From an uncultured Campylobacter sp. (GTDB taxonomy: Bacteria; Campylobacterota; Campylobacteria; Campylobacterales; Campylobacteraceae): a DNA stretch of 54,394 bases. The translations under genes were made by a program, and so were the position numbers. Under the pieces are notes generated by a model. The model saw only the letters and a list, made by a program, of their open reading frames with translations, was not told where the DNA came from and did no database searches. Location: assembly GCF_938045225.1 (NCBI RefSeq), contig NZ_CALINL010000011.1, forward strand, positions 1 through 54,394. The letters run 5' to 3'. How positions within the stretch are numbered: the stretch's first letter is position 1; each line of letters opens with the position of its first letter. Shown piece after piece: positions 26,747 to 34,379 of the stretch.

Positions 26747-26760
26747 CGTAGCGTTTTAGA
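26732..26760 (-). promoter_or_regulatory. Strong hairpin directly after rpsH
   Basis: TCTAAAACGCTAC (26732-26744) pairs perfectly with GTAGCGTTTTAGA (26748-26760) around a three-base loop. It begins three bases after the rpsH stop. On the minus strand it is followed by TTACCTTAAAA rather than a T run, so an RNA-stability or attenuation element is as likely as a terminator. Confidence 0.6.
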
Positions 26761-26763
26761 CAA

Positions 26764-27159
26764 TTACCACACAGAGCAGAGGATTTCGCCGCCTACGCCA
26801 GCTTTGTGAGCATCTTCGTTACTCAAAACGCCCTTGCTGGTGCTAACGATGATCGTTCCGTAGCCGTTTTTAAATCTCTTGATCTCGTCTTTTCCCTTAT
26901 AAACGCGGCGACCCGGGCTTGATACGCGCTTAAGCTCGTTAATCACGCTTCTGCCGTGCTCGTCGTATTTTAGAACTACGTTTATAAATTTCTTTTTATC
27001 TTCTTCTACGACGTTGTAGCTCTCGATATAGCCTTTAGCCGCAAGGATAGATAAAGTAGCCTCGACGACGTTTGAATGAAGAAGCTTTGTAGTTTCAAGT
27101 CTTCTCATTGCGGCGTTTCTAATGCGAGTTAGTCCGTCTGAAATTAAGTCGTTTAACAT
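26764..27159 (-). CDS. rpsH: 30S ribosomal protein S8
   Basis: The 131 residues begin MLNDLISDGLTRIRNAAMRR and end with the S8 signature GTIIVSTSKGVLSNEDAHKAG. S8 binds the central domain of 16S rRNA and in E. coli represses the spc operon through its mRNA. The gene lies nine bases after rpsN. The unusual gap to rplF follows. Confidence 0.99.
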   Translation of the reverse strand: MLNDLISDGLTRIRNAAMRRLETTKLLHSNVVEATLSILAAKGYIESYNVVEEDKKKFINVVLKYDEHGRSVINELKRVSSPGRRVYKGKDEIKRFKNGYGTIIVSTSKGVLSNEDAHKAGVGGEILCSVW

Positions 27160-27168
27160 TTCTCTTCC

Positions 27169-27354
27169 TTACCAGCTTGCTTTTTTTAGACCCGGGATTA
27201 GTCCCTCGTTAGCCATTTTTCTTAGGCATACGCGGCAAATTCCAAAATCTTTATAAACCGAATGCGGACGTCCGCAAATTTGGCATCTCGTATAGCCGCG
27301 AACCGCAAATTTAGGCTTTCTGGCAGCCTTTGCTATCATTGATTTTTTCGCCAT
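27169..27354 (-). CDS. rpsN: 30S ribosomal protein S14, zinc-binding type
   Basis: The 61-residue form starts MAKKSMIAKAARKPKFAVRG and has two CxxC pairs (CQIC near residue 24 and CRVC near 40), the zinc-ribbon type S14. The frame stays open for 13 codons upstream, but that part overlaps the rplE 3' end and is not conserved, so I chose the Met at 27354. The gene lies one base after the rplE stop. Confidence 0.98.
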   Translation of the reverse strand: MAKKSMIAKAARKPKFAVRGYTRCQICGRPHSVYKDFGICRVCLRKMANEGLIPGLKKASW

Positions 27355-27355
27355 A

Positions 27356-27901
27356 TTACTTTCCTTTCGCAAACGGCAAACCAAATAGCTCAAGCAATTT
27401 GAATGCCTCTTTGTCGCTGTTTGTCGTCGTGACTATAACTATATTCATACCGTGAGTGCGTAAAATCTTATCGTACTCGACCTCTGGGAACATTAGCTGC
27501 TCGTTAAGACCGAAGTTGTAGTTTCCGCGTCCATCAAAACCGTCTTTTGGAAGGCCTCTAAAATCCTTAACTCTCGGTAGCGCGATAGAGATTAGTTTGT
27601 CTAAAAACGCAAACATATTCTCTTTTCTAAGCGTTACTTTTACGCCGACGGGAAATCCCTCGCGCACTTTAAAGCCCGCAACCGATTTTTTAGCGTCGGT
27701 AACAACGGCTTTTTGTCCGGCGATTAGCGAAATAGTATCGGCAATGTTTTGAAGTTGCTTTTGATCTTTAGCCGATTCGCCAGCGCCTACGCTTATCACG
27801 ATCTTTTCGATCGCAGGGATTAGCATAGGATTTTTGATGTCGAATTCTTTAGCCAAAGCAGGCTTTACGACCTCGTTATATTTAGCTTTTAATCTATTCA
27901 T
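27356..27901 (-). CDS. rplE: 50S ribosomal protein L5
   Basis: The 181 residues include KIVISVGAGESAKD, the family segment RGLPKDGFDGRGNYNFGL and the C-terminal MNIVIVTTTNSDKEAFKLL. L5 binds 5S rRNA and forms bridge B1b to S13. It is two bases from rplX and one from rpsN. Confidence 0.99.
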   Translation of the reverse strand: MNRLKAKYNEVVKPALAKEFDIKNPMLIPAIEKIVISVGAGESAKDQKQLQNIADTISLIAGQKAVVTDAKKSVAGFKVREGFPVGVKVTLRKENMFAFLDKLISIALPRVKDFRGLPKDGFDGRGNYNFGLNEQLMFPEVEYDKILRTHGMNIVIVTTTNSDKEAFKLLELFGLPFAKGK

Positions 27902-27903
27902 TT

Positions 27904-28140
27904 TCAGCCCTCAACTTTTGCAACGTTTGAGATATCAATAGGCATCTCTTTATTGATAAAGCCGCCGTTTGGGGTCTTCTCGCTAGGTTTTATAGCTTTT
28001 TTAGCTACCTTGCAGCCCTCGACGATGACTTGTCCTTTTTTGGCTAGGACGGATAAAATTTTACCTGTTTTACCTTTGTCGTCGCCTGCGATGATCTTAA
28101 CGGTATCGCCTTTTTTTACTTTAAATTTAACGTTAGCCAT
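27904..28140 (-). CDS. rplX: 50S ribosomal protein L24
   Basis: This 78-residue KOW-domain protein (KKGDTVKIIAGDDKGKTGKI at about 8-27) starts assembly of the large subunit. It is shorter than the E. coli form (about 104), as in other campylobacters. Its ATG shares one base with the stop of rplN. Confidence 0.99.
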   Translation of the reverse strand: MANVKFKVKKGDTVKIIAGDDKGKTGKILSVLAKKGQVIVEGCKVAKKAIKPSEKTPNGGFINKEMPIDISNVAKVEG

Positions 28141-28508
28141 TATAACACCTCCGGAGCAAGCGAAACGATTTTCATAAAGTTAGCGTATCTAACCTCACGG
28201 CCGACCGGTCCAAAGATACGAGTACCGATAGGCTCGCGTTTGTTATCTAGGATGACGGCTGCGTTTTCGTCAAAGCGGATTAGAGAGCCGTTATCTCTTT
28301 GAACCTCTTTTTTGGTTCTAACGACGACTGCTTTTACCACTTGACCCTTTTTGATCTTACCGTTTGGAAGCGCCTTTTTGACCGAGCAGATGATAACGTC
28401 GCCAAGCGTCGCGTATCTTCTCTTGCTGCCGCCCAAAACCTTAATACACATTAGCTCTTTCGCGCCACTATTGTCGGCAACCGTAAGCCTCGTAAAAGAT
28501 TGTATCAT
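28140..28508 (-). CDS. rplN: 50S ribosomal protein L14
   Basis: The 122 residues (MIQSFTRLTVADNSGAKELM ... FGPVGREVR) are a textbook L14, which forms bridge B8 and is the target of the silencing factor RsfS. It overlaps rpsQ and rplX by one base each. Confidence 0.99.
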   Translation of the reverse strand: MIQSFTRLTVADNSGAKELMCIKVLGGSKRRYATLGDVIICSVKKALPNGKIKKGQVVKAVVVRTKKEVQRDNGSLIRFDENAAVILDNKREPIGTRIFGPVGREVRYANFMKIVSLAPEVL

Positions 28509-28759
28509 TACTCAACCCCCGTCGCTAAAATAGTCTTTAAGCGGAAAGATTTTCTCGCGCTTAGCGGTCTGCATTCGATAGCTACAACAGTATCGCCCGC
28601 TTTTGTTTCGTTCTTTTCGTCGTGAATCATATATTTTTTAAAGCGTTTTACGAATTTGTGGTATCTTGGGTGCATAACGCGTCTCTCAACCAAAATCGTA
28701 GCCGTCTTATCGCCGGCCTTTTGTAAAACGACACCTTGAATTTCTCTTTTTAATGCCAT
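28508..28759 (-). CDS. rpsQ: 30S ribosomal protein S17
   Basis: An OB-fold protein of 83 residues with the signature GDTVVAIECRPLSARKSF near the C-terminus and RVMHPRYHKFVKRFKKYMIHD in the core. It binds the 5' domain of 16S rRNA. It is ten bases after rpmC. Confidence 0.99.
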   Translation of the reverse strand: MALKREIQGVVLQKAGDKTATILVERRVMHPRYHKFVKRFKKYMIHDEKNETKAGDTVVAIECRPLSARKSFRLKTILATGVE

Positions 28760-28769
28760 TTCTCACCCC

Positions 28770-28955
28770 TTACTTTGAAGCGCTAATTGCAGTGTTGATT
28801 TGCGCTATTTCCTTGCGGACGGCGCTAATCTCGTTAGGGTTGCTTAGCTGCATAGTTTTTAGCTTTTGTCTTAAAGTAAATAAAAGCACCTTTTTCTCTT
28901 TCAATAACGCGTTAAGTTCTGCAACGCTTTTGTCTTTAATATCAGTATATTTCAT
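28770..28955 (-). CDS. rpmC: 50S ribosomal protein L29
   Basis: This small all-helical protein of 61 residues (MKYTDIKDKSVAELNALL ... AQINTAISASK) lies at the tunnel exit near the docking site for signal recognition particle and trigger factor. Met at 28955 is chosen, although the frame allows two more residues (28961). Either start overlaps the rplP 3' end. Confidence 0.97.
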   Translation of the reverse strand: MKYTDIKDKSVAELNALLKEKKVLLFTLRQKLKTMQLSNPNEISAVRKEIAQINTAISASK

Positions 28956-29367
28956 TTTCACTCTCTCGCGTTACGATTTTAGTCTTAAACGGAAGTTTGT
29001 GGATGGCTAGAGTTAGAGCTTCGCGCGCTAATTCCTCATCTACGCCCGCCATTTCGACTATTATACGACCTGGTTTTATGTTCATAACCCACTCTTCGAC
29101 TCCGGCTTTACCTTTACCCATACGAGTTTGTAGAGGTTTTTTGGTTAGCGGCTTATCTGGGAAAACTCTGATCCAAGTTTTAGCTTGGCGTTTTACGTGG
29201 CGGGTTAGAGCCACACGAGCCGCTTCGATCTGGCGCGAATTTACGCGGCCTGCTTCTACGGCTTTTATTCCGATCTCGCCCATAGCAAGATCAGCGCCGC
29301 GAGTAGCTTTACCGCGGTTTCTGCCTTTCATCTGTTTGCGAAATTTAGTTCGTTTTGGCATCAACAT
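28942..29367 (-). CDS. rplP: 50S ribosomal protein L16
   Basis: The 141 residues start MLMPKRTKFRKQMKGRNRG and have TWIRVFPDKPLTKKPLQTRMGKGKG-like sequence in the middle (here with A after GK). L16 helps place aminoacyl-tRNA in the A site. The gene is two bases after rpsC and overlaps rpmC. Confidence 0.99.
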   Translation of the reverse strand: MLMPKRTKFRKQMKGRNRGKATRGADLAMGEIGIKAVEAGRVNSRQIEAARVALTRHVKRQAKTWIRVFPDKPLTKKPLQTRMGKGKAGVEEWVMNIKPGRIIVEMAGVDEELAREALTLAIHKLPFKTKIVTRESENEIY

Positions 29368-29369
29368 GA

Positions 29370-30071
29370 TTATTTACCTCTTCTTGCTCTGCGCGGTTTT
29401 TTATCGGCTTTTTCTTCTTCGTTCTTTTCAGGTTGAACGCCTTTTTGAAGAACCTCGCCTTTAAATATCCACACTTTTATACCTATGTTTCCATAAGTCG
29501 TATGCGCTTCGGCAACGCCGTAATCGATCTTAGCTCTTAGAGTGTGAAGCGGAACGCGACCCTCTAAGTACCACTCTGTTCTAGCGATTTCCGCACCACC
29601 AAGACGTCCAGCAACTGAAATTTTGATACCTTTAGCGCCTGATTTTTGAGCGCCTTGGATAACTTTTTTCATTGCGCGTCTAAATGCAACGCGTTTTTCA
29701 AGCTGCATCGCTACGTTTTCCGCAGCTAGCTGAGCCGAAGCTTGAGCTTTTCTTTCTTCTTTGATATTTACGTTTACTTCTTTGTTGATTAGCTTTTGGA
29801 TATCCTCTTTAAGCTTCTCTACGTCAGAGCCCTTTTTGCCGATAATAATACCGGGGCGAGCTGCTACGACGGTTACGCGAATTTTCTTAGCGGTTCTCTC
29901 GATCAAAATTTGAGAAACGCCCGCGTAGTAAAGTTTCTTTTTCAAGAAAGCGCGAATTTTGTAGTCTTCGCCGATATTTTCAGCCAAAGTTCCTTTAGCA
30001 GGAAACCATCTTGACTCCCAGTTGCGGTTTATTCCTAGTCTTAGACCTATCGGATTTACTTTCTGACCCAT
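29370..30071 (-). CDS. rpsC: 30S ribosomal protein S3
   Basis: The 233 residues include the KH domain (about 40-110, with GIIIGKKGSDVEKL as the GxxG loop) and the C-terminal S3 domain (GAKGIKISVAGRLGGAEIAR). It lines the mRNA entry channel. The C-terminal tail is Lys/Glu-rich. It follows rplV by one base. Confidence 0.99.
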   Translation of the reverse strand: MGQKVNPIGLRLGINRNWESRWFPAKGTLAENIGEDYKIRAFLKKKLYYAGVSQILIERTAKKIRVTVVAARPGIIIGKKGSDVEKLKEDIQKLINKEVNVNIKEERKAQASAQLAAENVAMQLEKRVAFRRAMKKVIQGAQKSGAKGIKISVAGRLGGAEIARTEWYLEGRVPLHTLRAKIDYGVAEAHTTYGNIGIKVWIFKGEVLQKGVQPEKNEEEKADKKPRRARRGK

Positions 30072-30072
30072 A

Positions 30073-30405
30073 TTACGCTTCCTTCTTTTCAGGTTTAGAT
30101 ACTTCTACTAAGATATGAGAAGTCGGTTTGCGGATTCTGCTTGCGCTTCCTCTCGCTCGCGGTCTAAATCTTTTTAATACTGGGCCCGCATCCACGCGGC
30201 AGCTTGTAACGATAACCTCTTCAGGCTCGAATCCGCCGTTAGCTACCGCTGAGCTGATAGCCGTAGCGATAAATTTGGCGCCGCGGTTTGGCATAAAGCT
30301 AAGGCTAGCTAGCGCAAATTCGGCGTTCATGCCTTGTACTTCTCTTGCGATTAGTCTGGCTTTGGTCGGAGATAGTCTTACGAATTTAATAATTGATTTG
30401 CTCAT
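30073..30405 (-). CDS. rplV: 50S ribosomal protein L22
   Basis: The 110 residues (KFVRLSPTKARLIAREVQG ... PRARGSASRIRKPTSH) have the extended beta-hairpin tip that lines the exit tunnel next to L4, where macrolide-resistance changes occur. Standard length and start. Confidence 0.99.
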   Translation of the reverse strand: MSKSIIKFVRLSPTKARLIAREVQGMNAEFALASLSFMPNRGAKFIATAISSAVANGGFEPEEVIVTSCRVDAGPVLKRFRPRARGSASRIRKPTSHILVEVSKPEKKEA

Positions 30406-30414
30406 CTTATCCCC

Positions 30415-30696
30415 TTACTTACCGATTTTCTTTTGCACTGAGCCTTTGTGACCCTTAAATGTGCGCGTAGGAGCAAATTCGCCTAGTTTATATCCGATGT
30501 GGTTTTCAGTAACGTATACTGGAATGAAGCTCTTGCCGTTATGAACGTTAAACGTTAGGCCTATCATTTCAGGCACTATCGTGCTGCGTCTAGACCATGT
30601 TTTTATCGGCTTGTTGTCGTTAGCTTTTTTAGCGGCAACGACTTTTTTCATTACATGCTCATCGACAAAAGGTCCTTTTTTGAGTGATCTTGCCAT
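30415..30696 (-). CDS. rpsS: 30S ribosomal protein S19
   Basis: The 93 residues begin MARSLKKGPFVDEHVMKKV and end GEFAPTRTFKGHKG, full-length S19 in the small-subunit head that pairs with S13. It lies two bases after rplB. Confidence 0.99.
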   Translation of the reverse strand: MARSLKKGPFVDEHVMKKVVAAKKANDNKPIKTWSRRSTIVPEMIGLTFNVHNGKSFIPVYVTENHIGYKLGEFAPTRTFKGHKGSVQKKIGK

Positions 30697-30698
30697 CT

Positions 30699-31529
30699 CT
30701 ATTTACCTTTCCTTCTTGAAATTATAAGCTTATCGCTAGCCTTTTTGCGGCGAGTCTTAGCACCTTTGGTCGGTTTACCCCATGGAGTAACAGGATGACG
30801 GCCTGAGTTTTTCTTGCCCTCACCACCGCCGTGCGGGTGATCTACCGGGTTCATCGCAGAACCGCGAGTTTGAGGACGGATACCTCTATGGCGATTGCGT
30901 CCGGCTTTACCGATAGTTACGTTCGCCCAATCTTCGTTACCTACTACGCCGATACTAGCCATGCACTCTGCGAGTACTTGTCTCATCTCGCCGCTTGGCA
31001 AGCGAAGCATTACATATTTTTCCTCTTTACCCATTAGCTGAGCGTAACCGCCAGCTGAACGAGCCATCTGAGCACCCTTGCCAGGTTTTAGCTCCACGTT
31101 GTGCACGATAGTACCAACCGGGATGTTTCTTAGTTTCATCGCGTTGCCGGGTTTTATGTCTAGACCTGCCTCGGCCGCCGCTACGATATCGCCAACGTTT
31201 AGTCCGTTTGGTCTGATGATGTAGCGTTTTTCGCCGTCTTTATAAGCGATAAGCGCGATGCGGCAGTTTCTGTTCGGATCGTACTCGATAGCTTCGACTT
31301 TACCTTCTATACCGAATTTGCGGCGTTTAAAGTCGATGATTCTATAAAGCTTCTTCGCTCCGCCTTCTTTATGTCTAGAAGTTATTCTACCATTGCTATT
31401 TCTACCGCCGCTTACAGGGATCTTTACAAGCAAGCTTCTCACGCTAGGTTTAGCAGTGATGTCCTCGCTTGATAGACCCGTCATAAATCTGCGGCTAGGT
31501 GTATAAGGTTTATAGGTTTTTATCGCCAT
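30699..31529 (-). CDS. rplB: 50S ribosomal protein L2
   Basis: The 276 residues include GRNSNGRITSRHKEGGAKK and the C-terminal stretch MNPVDHPHGGGEGK with the conserved His near the peptidyl-transferase centre. It is the most conserved large-subunit protein and is complete here. It follows rplW by one base. Confidence 0.99.
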   Translation of the reverse strand: MAIKTYKPYTPSRRFMTGLSSEDITAKPSVRSLLVKIPVSGGRNSNGRITSRHKEGGAKKLYRIIDFKRRKFGIEGKVEAIEYDPNRNCRIALIAYKDGEKRYIIRPNGLNVGDIVAAAEAGLDIKPGNAMKLRNIPVGTIVHNVELKPGKGAQMARSAGGYAQLMGKEEKYVMLRLPSGEMRQVLAECMASIGVVGNEDWANVTIGKAGRNRHRGIRPQTRGSAMNPVDHPHGGGEGKKNSGRHPVTPWGKPTKGAKTRRKKASDKLIISRRKGK

Positions 31530-31530
31530 C

Positions 31531-31812
31531 TTACGCCTCCGTGTTTTCTAGGCTTGAGCCTTCAGGCAACTGAACGTAAAATTTCTTTATCTCGCTTCGT
31601 TGTCCTTCTCTTCCTTTGAAACGCTTAACTTTTCCGTCAATTCTAAGCGAATTTACGCGAAGCGGCGTTACCCCAAAATACTCTTTCAAAATTTCTTTCA
31701 GCCTATTTTTAGTCATCTTAGGCGAAGTTTGTATAACGACCACGCCTTGCTCTTGAAGACCGAGAGTTTTTTCCGTATATAAAATCGTTTTGATATCAGT
31801 TATATCTGCCAT
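31531..31812 (-). CDS. rplW: 50S ribosomal protein L23
   Basis: The 93 residues (MADITDIKTILYTEKTLGL ... LPEGSSLENTEA) form a small alpha/beta protein at the tunnel exit, the docking site for trigger factor and signal recognition particle. Position between rplD and rplB is canonical. Confidence 0.98.
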   Translation of the reverse strand: MADITDIKTILYTEKTLGLQEQGVVVIQTSPKMTKNRLKEILKEYFGVTPLRVNSLRIDGKVKRFKGREGQRSEIKKFYVQLPEGSSLENTEA

Positions 31813-31813
31813 T

Positions 31814-32428
31814 TCAGCCCTCTTTTATTATAGTTTCAAGTGCGGCCTTCTCGATAACGACGGCACCGTAAGTCGCCACTAAGTAAGCGTTTATCTCGCT
31901 CGCATCGATTAGATAGCAGTTTGATAGATTTCTAAACGCCAATAGCGTGTTGTCGTCAAGCAGATCCTTTACGACCAAAGCGTCTCTCAAATTTAACGCG
32001 TTGATTACTTTAGCTGCGTCTTTAGTCTTACCGCTTGCGATCTCTATGCTATCTACCGCGAAAATTTTACCCGCGTTAGCTTTTTCGTTTAGCGCGAACT
32101 CAAGCGCCAATCTTTTTTGCTTTTTATTGACCTTTTGGAAGTAGTTTCGCTCGTTGCTCGGACCAAACGCCACTGCGCCGCCTACCCAGACGTTAGTTCT
32201 GGTTGAGCCCGCTCTAGCGCCGCCGCGACCTTTTTGTCTCCACGGTTTTTTACCGCCGCCGCTTACGAAAGCTCTGGTTTTGGTGTGAGCCGAATTTGAA
32301 CGCATACCGGACAAATAAGACTTAACGTAAAGATATAGGTTGTGCGGGTTAATCTCAGCGTAATTAGCCGGTAGATCAAGCTCGCTAGCTTTTTCAAATT
32401 TTTCGTTTAATACGCAAACTTTACTCAT
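31814..32428 (-). CDS. rplD: 50S ribosomal protein L4
   Basis: The 204 residues carry the conserved loop KTRAFVSGGGKKPWRQKGRG with GGARAGSTR, which extends into the exit tunnel. In E. coli L4 also represses the S10 operon at its leader; no such leader can be assigned here with certainty. It overlaps rplC by four bases (ATGA). Confidence 0.99.
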   Translation of the reverse strand: MSKVCVLNEKFEKASELDLPANYAEINPHNLYLYVKSYLSGMRSNSAHTKTRAFVSGGGKKPWRQKGRGGARAGSTRTNVWVGGAVAFGPSNERNYFQKVNKKQKRLALEFALNEKANAGKIFAVDSIEIASGKTKDAAKVINALNLRDALVVKDLLDDNTLLAFRNLSNCYLIDASEINAYLVATYGAVVIEKAALETIIKEG

Positions 32429-33003
32429 TTTACTATCCTTATTCTGCCCATTGCGCCGTTATAGCCAGCGACGCTGCCTTTTAAAACCAAAATTCCGTTT
32501 TCGGCGTCAAAGCTTACGATCTCGTTTTTAACGGTAACTTTTTCGTTTCCGGTATGTCCGGCCATTTTCATACCAGGCTGAACGCGTCCCGGCCACTCGC
32601 GGTTACCGATAGAGCCGTGTCTTTTGTGGAAGCGAGAACCGTGACTTTTCGGACCGCCGCCAAAGCCGTGTCTTTTCACGACGCCTTGATAGCCTTTACC
32701 TTTTGAGCTGAAGCTAACTTTTAAAATTTTAGCCGAGCTAAGCGGACTAAAATCAAGATCGCCCGCCTCTTTATTGGCGACCTCTAGGGTTGCGAATTTA
32801 TTAAATTCCGCTGTTAGGCTATATTTTTTTTGCTGACCCTCTATGGCTTTATTTTTTGCTTTACCTTTAGCATAAGCTACTATCGCGCTGCCGCATTCGC
32901 TCACTTCGCAAACTTTAGCGTTTACGACCTTTAGAAGCGTAACAGGGATGCTCGGGTTATTAACCGTTCTGCTCATGCCTATTTTTTCTACGATATATTC
33001 CAT
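32425..33003 (-). CDS. rplC: 50S ribosomal protein L3
   Basis: The 192 residues include VKRHGFGGGPKSHGSRFHKR and GSIGNREWPGRVQPGMKMAGH, the L3 signature with the Gln that is methylated in some bacteria. It initiates large-subunit assembly. The start MEYIVEKIGMSR lies 14 bases after the rpsJ stop. Confidence 0.99.
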   Translation of the reverse strand: MEYIVEKIGMSRTVNNPSIPVTLLKVVNAKVCEVSECGSAIVAYAKGKAKNKAIEGQQKKYSLTAEFNKFATLEVANKEAGDLDFSPLSSAKILKVSFSSKGKGYQGVVKRHGFGGGPKSHGSRFHKRHGSIGNREWPGRVQPGMKMAGHTGNEKVTVKNEIVSFDAENGILVLKGSVAGYNGAMGRIRIVK

Positions 33004-33017
33004 CTTTCACCTCGCCT

Positions 33018-33329
33018 TTATTTGCCCATCGCGCGGACTTCGACGTTAACCTCAGGGGCTAAGTCAAGCTTTGTTAGCGAGTCGACGGTATCGGGCGTAG
33101 CCGCTACGATATCTAGCATTCTAGCGTGAATTCTCATTTCAAACTGCTCGCGTGAGTCTTTGTTGATGTGTGGTGATTTTAAGACCGTGTAGCGTTTGAT
33201 CTTCGTAGGCATCGGCACCGGACCTCTGACATCGGCGCCCGTTCGTTTGACAGCTTCTACTATGGCTGCAACTGTGCGGTCGAGAACTCTATGGTCATAA
33301 GCTTTAAGCTTAAGCCTGATTCTTTCCAT
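33018..33329 (-). CDS. rpsJ: 30S ribosomal protein S10 (NusE)
   Basis: The 103 residues start MERIRLKLKAYDHRVLDR. The family segment IKRYTVLKSPHINKDSREQFEMRIH is present across about 49-73. S10 also acts in transcription antitermination with NusB. The frame is open ten codons further upstream, but the standard Met is at 33329 with an AAGGAAAGAAA site. It is the first gene of the ribosomal cluster. Confidence 0.98.
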   Translation of the reverse strand: MERIRLKLKAYDHRVLDRTVAAIVEAVKRTGADVRGPVPMPTKIKRYTVLKSPHINKDSREQFEMRIHARMLDIVAATPDTVDSLTKLDLAPEVNVEVRAMGK

Positions 33330-33377
33330 TTTCTTTCCTTTGAATAGAACTTGTCGCAAACATACGACACTTCTTAC

Positions 33378-33423
33378 TTGTGTAAGAGACTCGGATTTTA
33401 TCCAAATGACTTTTTAATGTCAA
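33378..33423 (-). promoter_or_regulatory. Strong sigma70 promoter and leader hairpin of the S10-spc-alpha cluster
   Basis: On the minus strand TTGACA (33423-33418) and TAAAAT (33400-33395) are separated by exactly 17 bases, the best full promoter in the window. The leader then forms TCTTAC-ACAA-GTAAGA, a small hairpin about 50 bases before the rpsJ ATG. This hairpin could be a regulatory target but has no proven role. Confidence 0.88.
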
Positions 33424-33571
33424 TATTTTGAGCAAATTTGGTGAAATTTAATAAAATTATTTCCTTTTTATAAGGAAGTTTTTGTAAATTCGGCTGAAAA
33501 TTTGATGCTGGAAATTTAGATTTGATTTTGGGAGATTTTGGACAGATTAAAACCATGTCCAAATTTTAAAA

Positions 33572-34218
33572 TTACCTTGAGCCTTGCTTTAAAAGTTCGT
33601 ACTTTCCGCAGGTTAGTTGCCAAAGCTTAACGCCTTCTTCAAAAGATTGAACAACATTATCGGTAGCCCCGGCAGTACATCCTCTTTGATAATATTTCAT
33701 TGCGTCGTTTTTTTCATTTAATTCTAAGTATACATCGCCCAAAAAGCTGCAAGCAGTAAAATCCGGCGTGATGTCGCAGCTTTTTTAACACGCCCAAATC
33801 CTTCCAAAAACGCTTGCTTCTCATTTATGCCTGAAACATGCTTATTGATATACAAAAATCCAAGATTTCTACAACCGAGCGCGTCGTTTCCGACATCACA
33901 AGATTTAGCATATAACTCAAACGCTTTTTTGTAGTCCCGCTTTACGCCTTTTTCATTTTGGTACATAAAGCCTAGATTATTGCACGACCTGTAGTTTCCA
34001 TTATCGCAGCCCTTTTTATAAAATTTCATCGCCTTGCCGTAGTCTTGCTTTACCCCGTACACCTCAAAGGCAAAATCATAAACTCCGCCCGCCACGCCGC
34101 ACGCCATCTCGTCTCCGGCATTACACTTGTTTTCATAGTCCTTTAGTATATTTGCCATCGGATTGTCTATCACCAAAGCGCTTATTAACATCAGACCAAA
34201 AACCGTAATTTTTTTCAT
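33572..34218 (-). pseudogene. Exported Sel1-repeat (Hcp-like) protein, frameshifted at an A6 tract
   Basis: The first frame (34218 to 33724) has a signal peptide (about residues 1-22) and Sel1-like repeats with paired cysteines (KGCDNGNYRSCNNLGFMY, KSCDVGNDALGCRNLGFLY), as in Helicobacter cysteine-rich proteins, which form solenoids held by disulfides. After VKK the frame drifts into non-repeat sequence. In the next frame the repeat continues: CDITPDFTACSFLGDVYLE, KYYQRGCTAG, ending at TAA 33572. One more A in the A6 tract (T6 at 33781-33786) would restore VKKSCDIT and a protein of about 215 residues. This is a homopolymer break: phase variation, mutation or sequence error. Confidence 0.82.
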
Positions 34219-34254
34219 AATATCCGCCTTTCAAATAAAAATTTAACGCATTCT

Positions 34255-34276
34255 CCCCCCCCCCCTTTTTTTTTTT
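34255..34276. repeat. Paired homopolymers C11 then T11
   Basis: Eleven C residues (34255-34265) run straight into eleven T residues (34266-34276), then six A. On the minus strand this is A11G11 ending 37 bases before the ATG of the Sel1-repeat gene, around or just upstream of where a -35 region would lie. It is the longest homopolymer in the window. Confidence 0.9.
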
Positions 34277-34350
34277 AAAAAATCGTTAAATTTACCCTTG
34301 TTTTTTGGCGTCAAATTTTAACTATCTTCCTCTTTACAAGGAAACTTCGT

Positions 34351-34356
34351 TATAAT
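34351..34356 (+). promoter_or_regulatory. -10 box TATAAT of the ATPase - exported protein unit
   Basis: CGTTATAATTTTCC lies 24 bases upstream of the ATG at 34380, with AAAGGC as ribosome site. Confidence 0.7.
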
Positions 34357-34379
34357 TTTCCAAATTTTAAAGGCAAAAA

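Larger units (their letters stand above)
26256..26763. other. Non-coding insertion of about 0.5 kb inside the spc operon
   Basis: The stretch between rpsH and rplF usually spans tens of bases. Here it holds two halves. At 26283-26600 there are eight or more AAATTT cores in AT-rich DNA; at 26606-26760 there are degenerate tandem units and hairpins. The open frames on the plus strand are low-complexity products of AAATTT repeats. I see no minus-strand gene. Confidence 0.75.

Noticed and set aside
27355..27393. Thirteen extra N-terminal codons for S14
   Set aside because: They overlap the rplE end and are not part of the S14 family; MAKKSMIAK is the standard start.
33536..33568. Terminator after the Sel1-repeat gene
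   Set aside because: TTTGGACA/TGTCCAAA pairs, but the loop is long and no T run follows on the minus strand.
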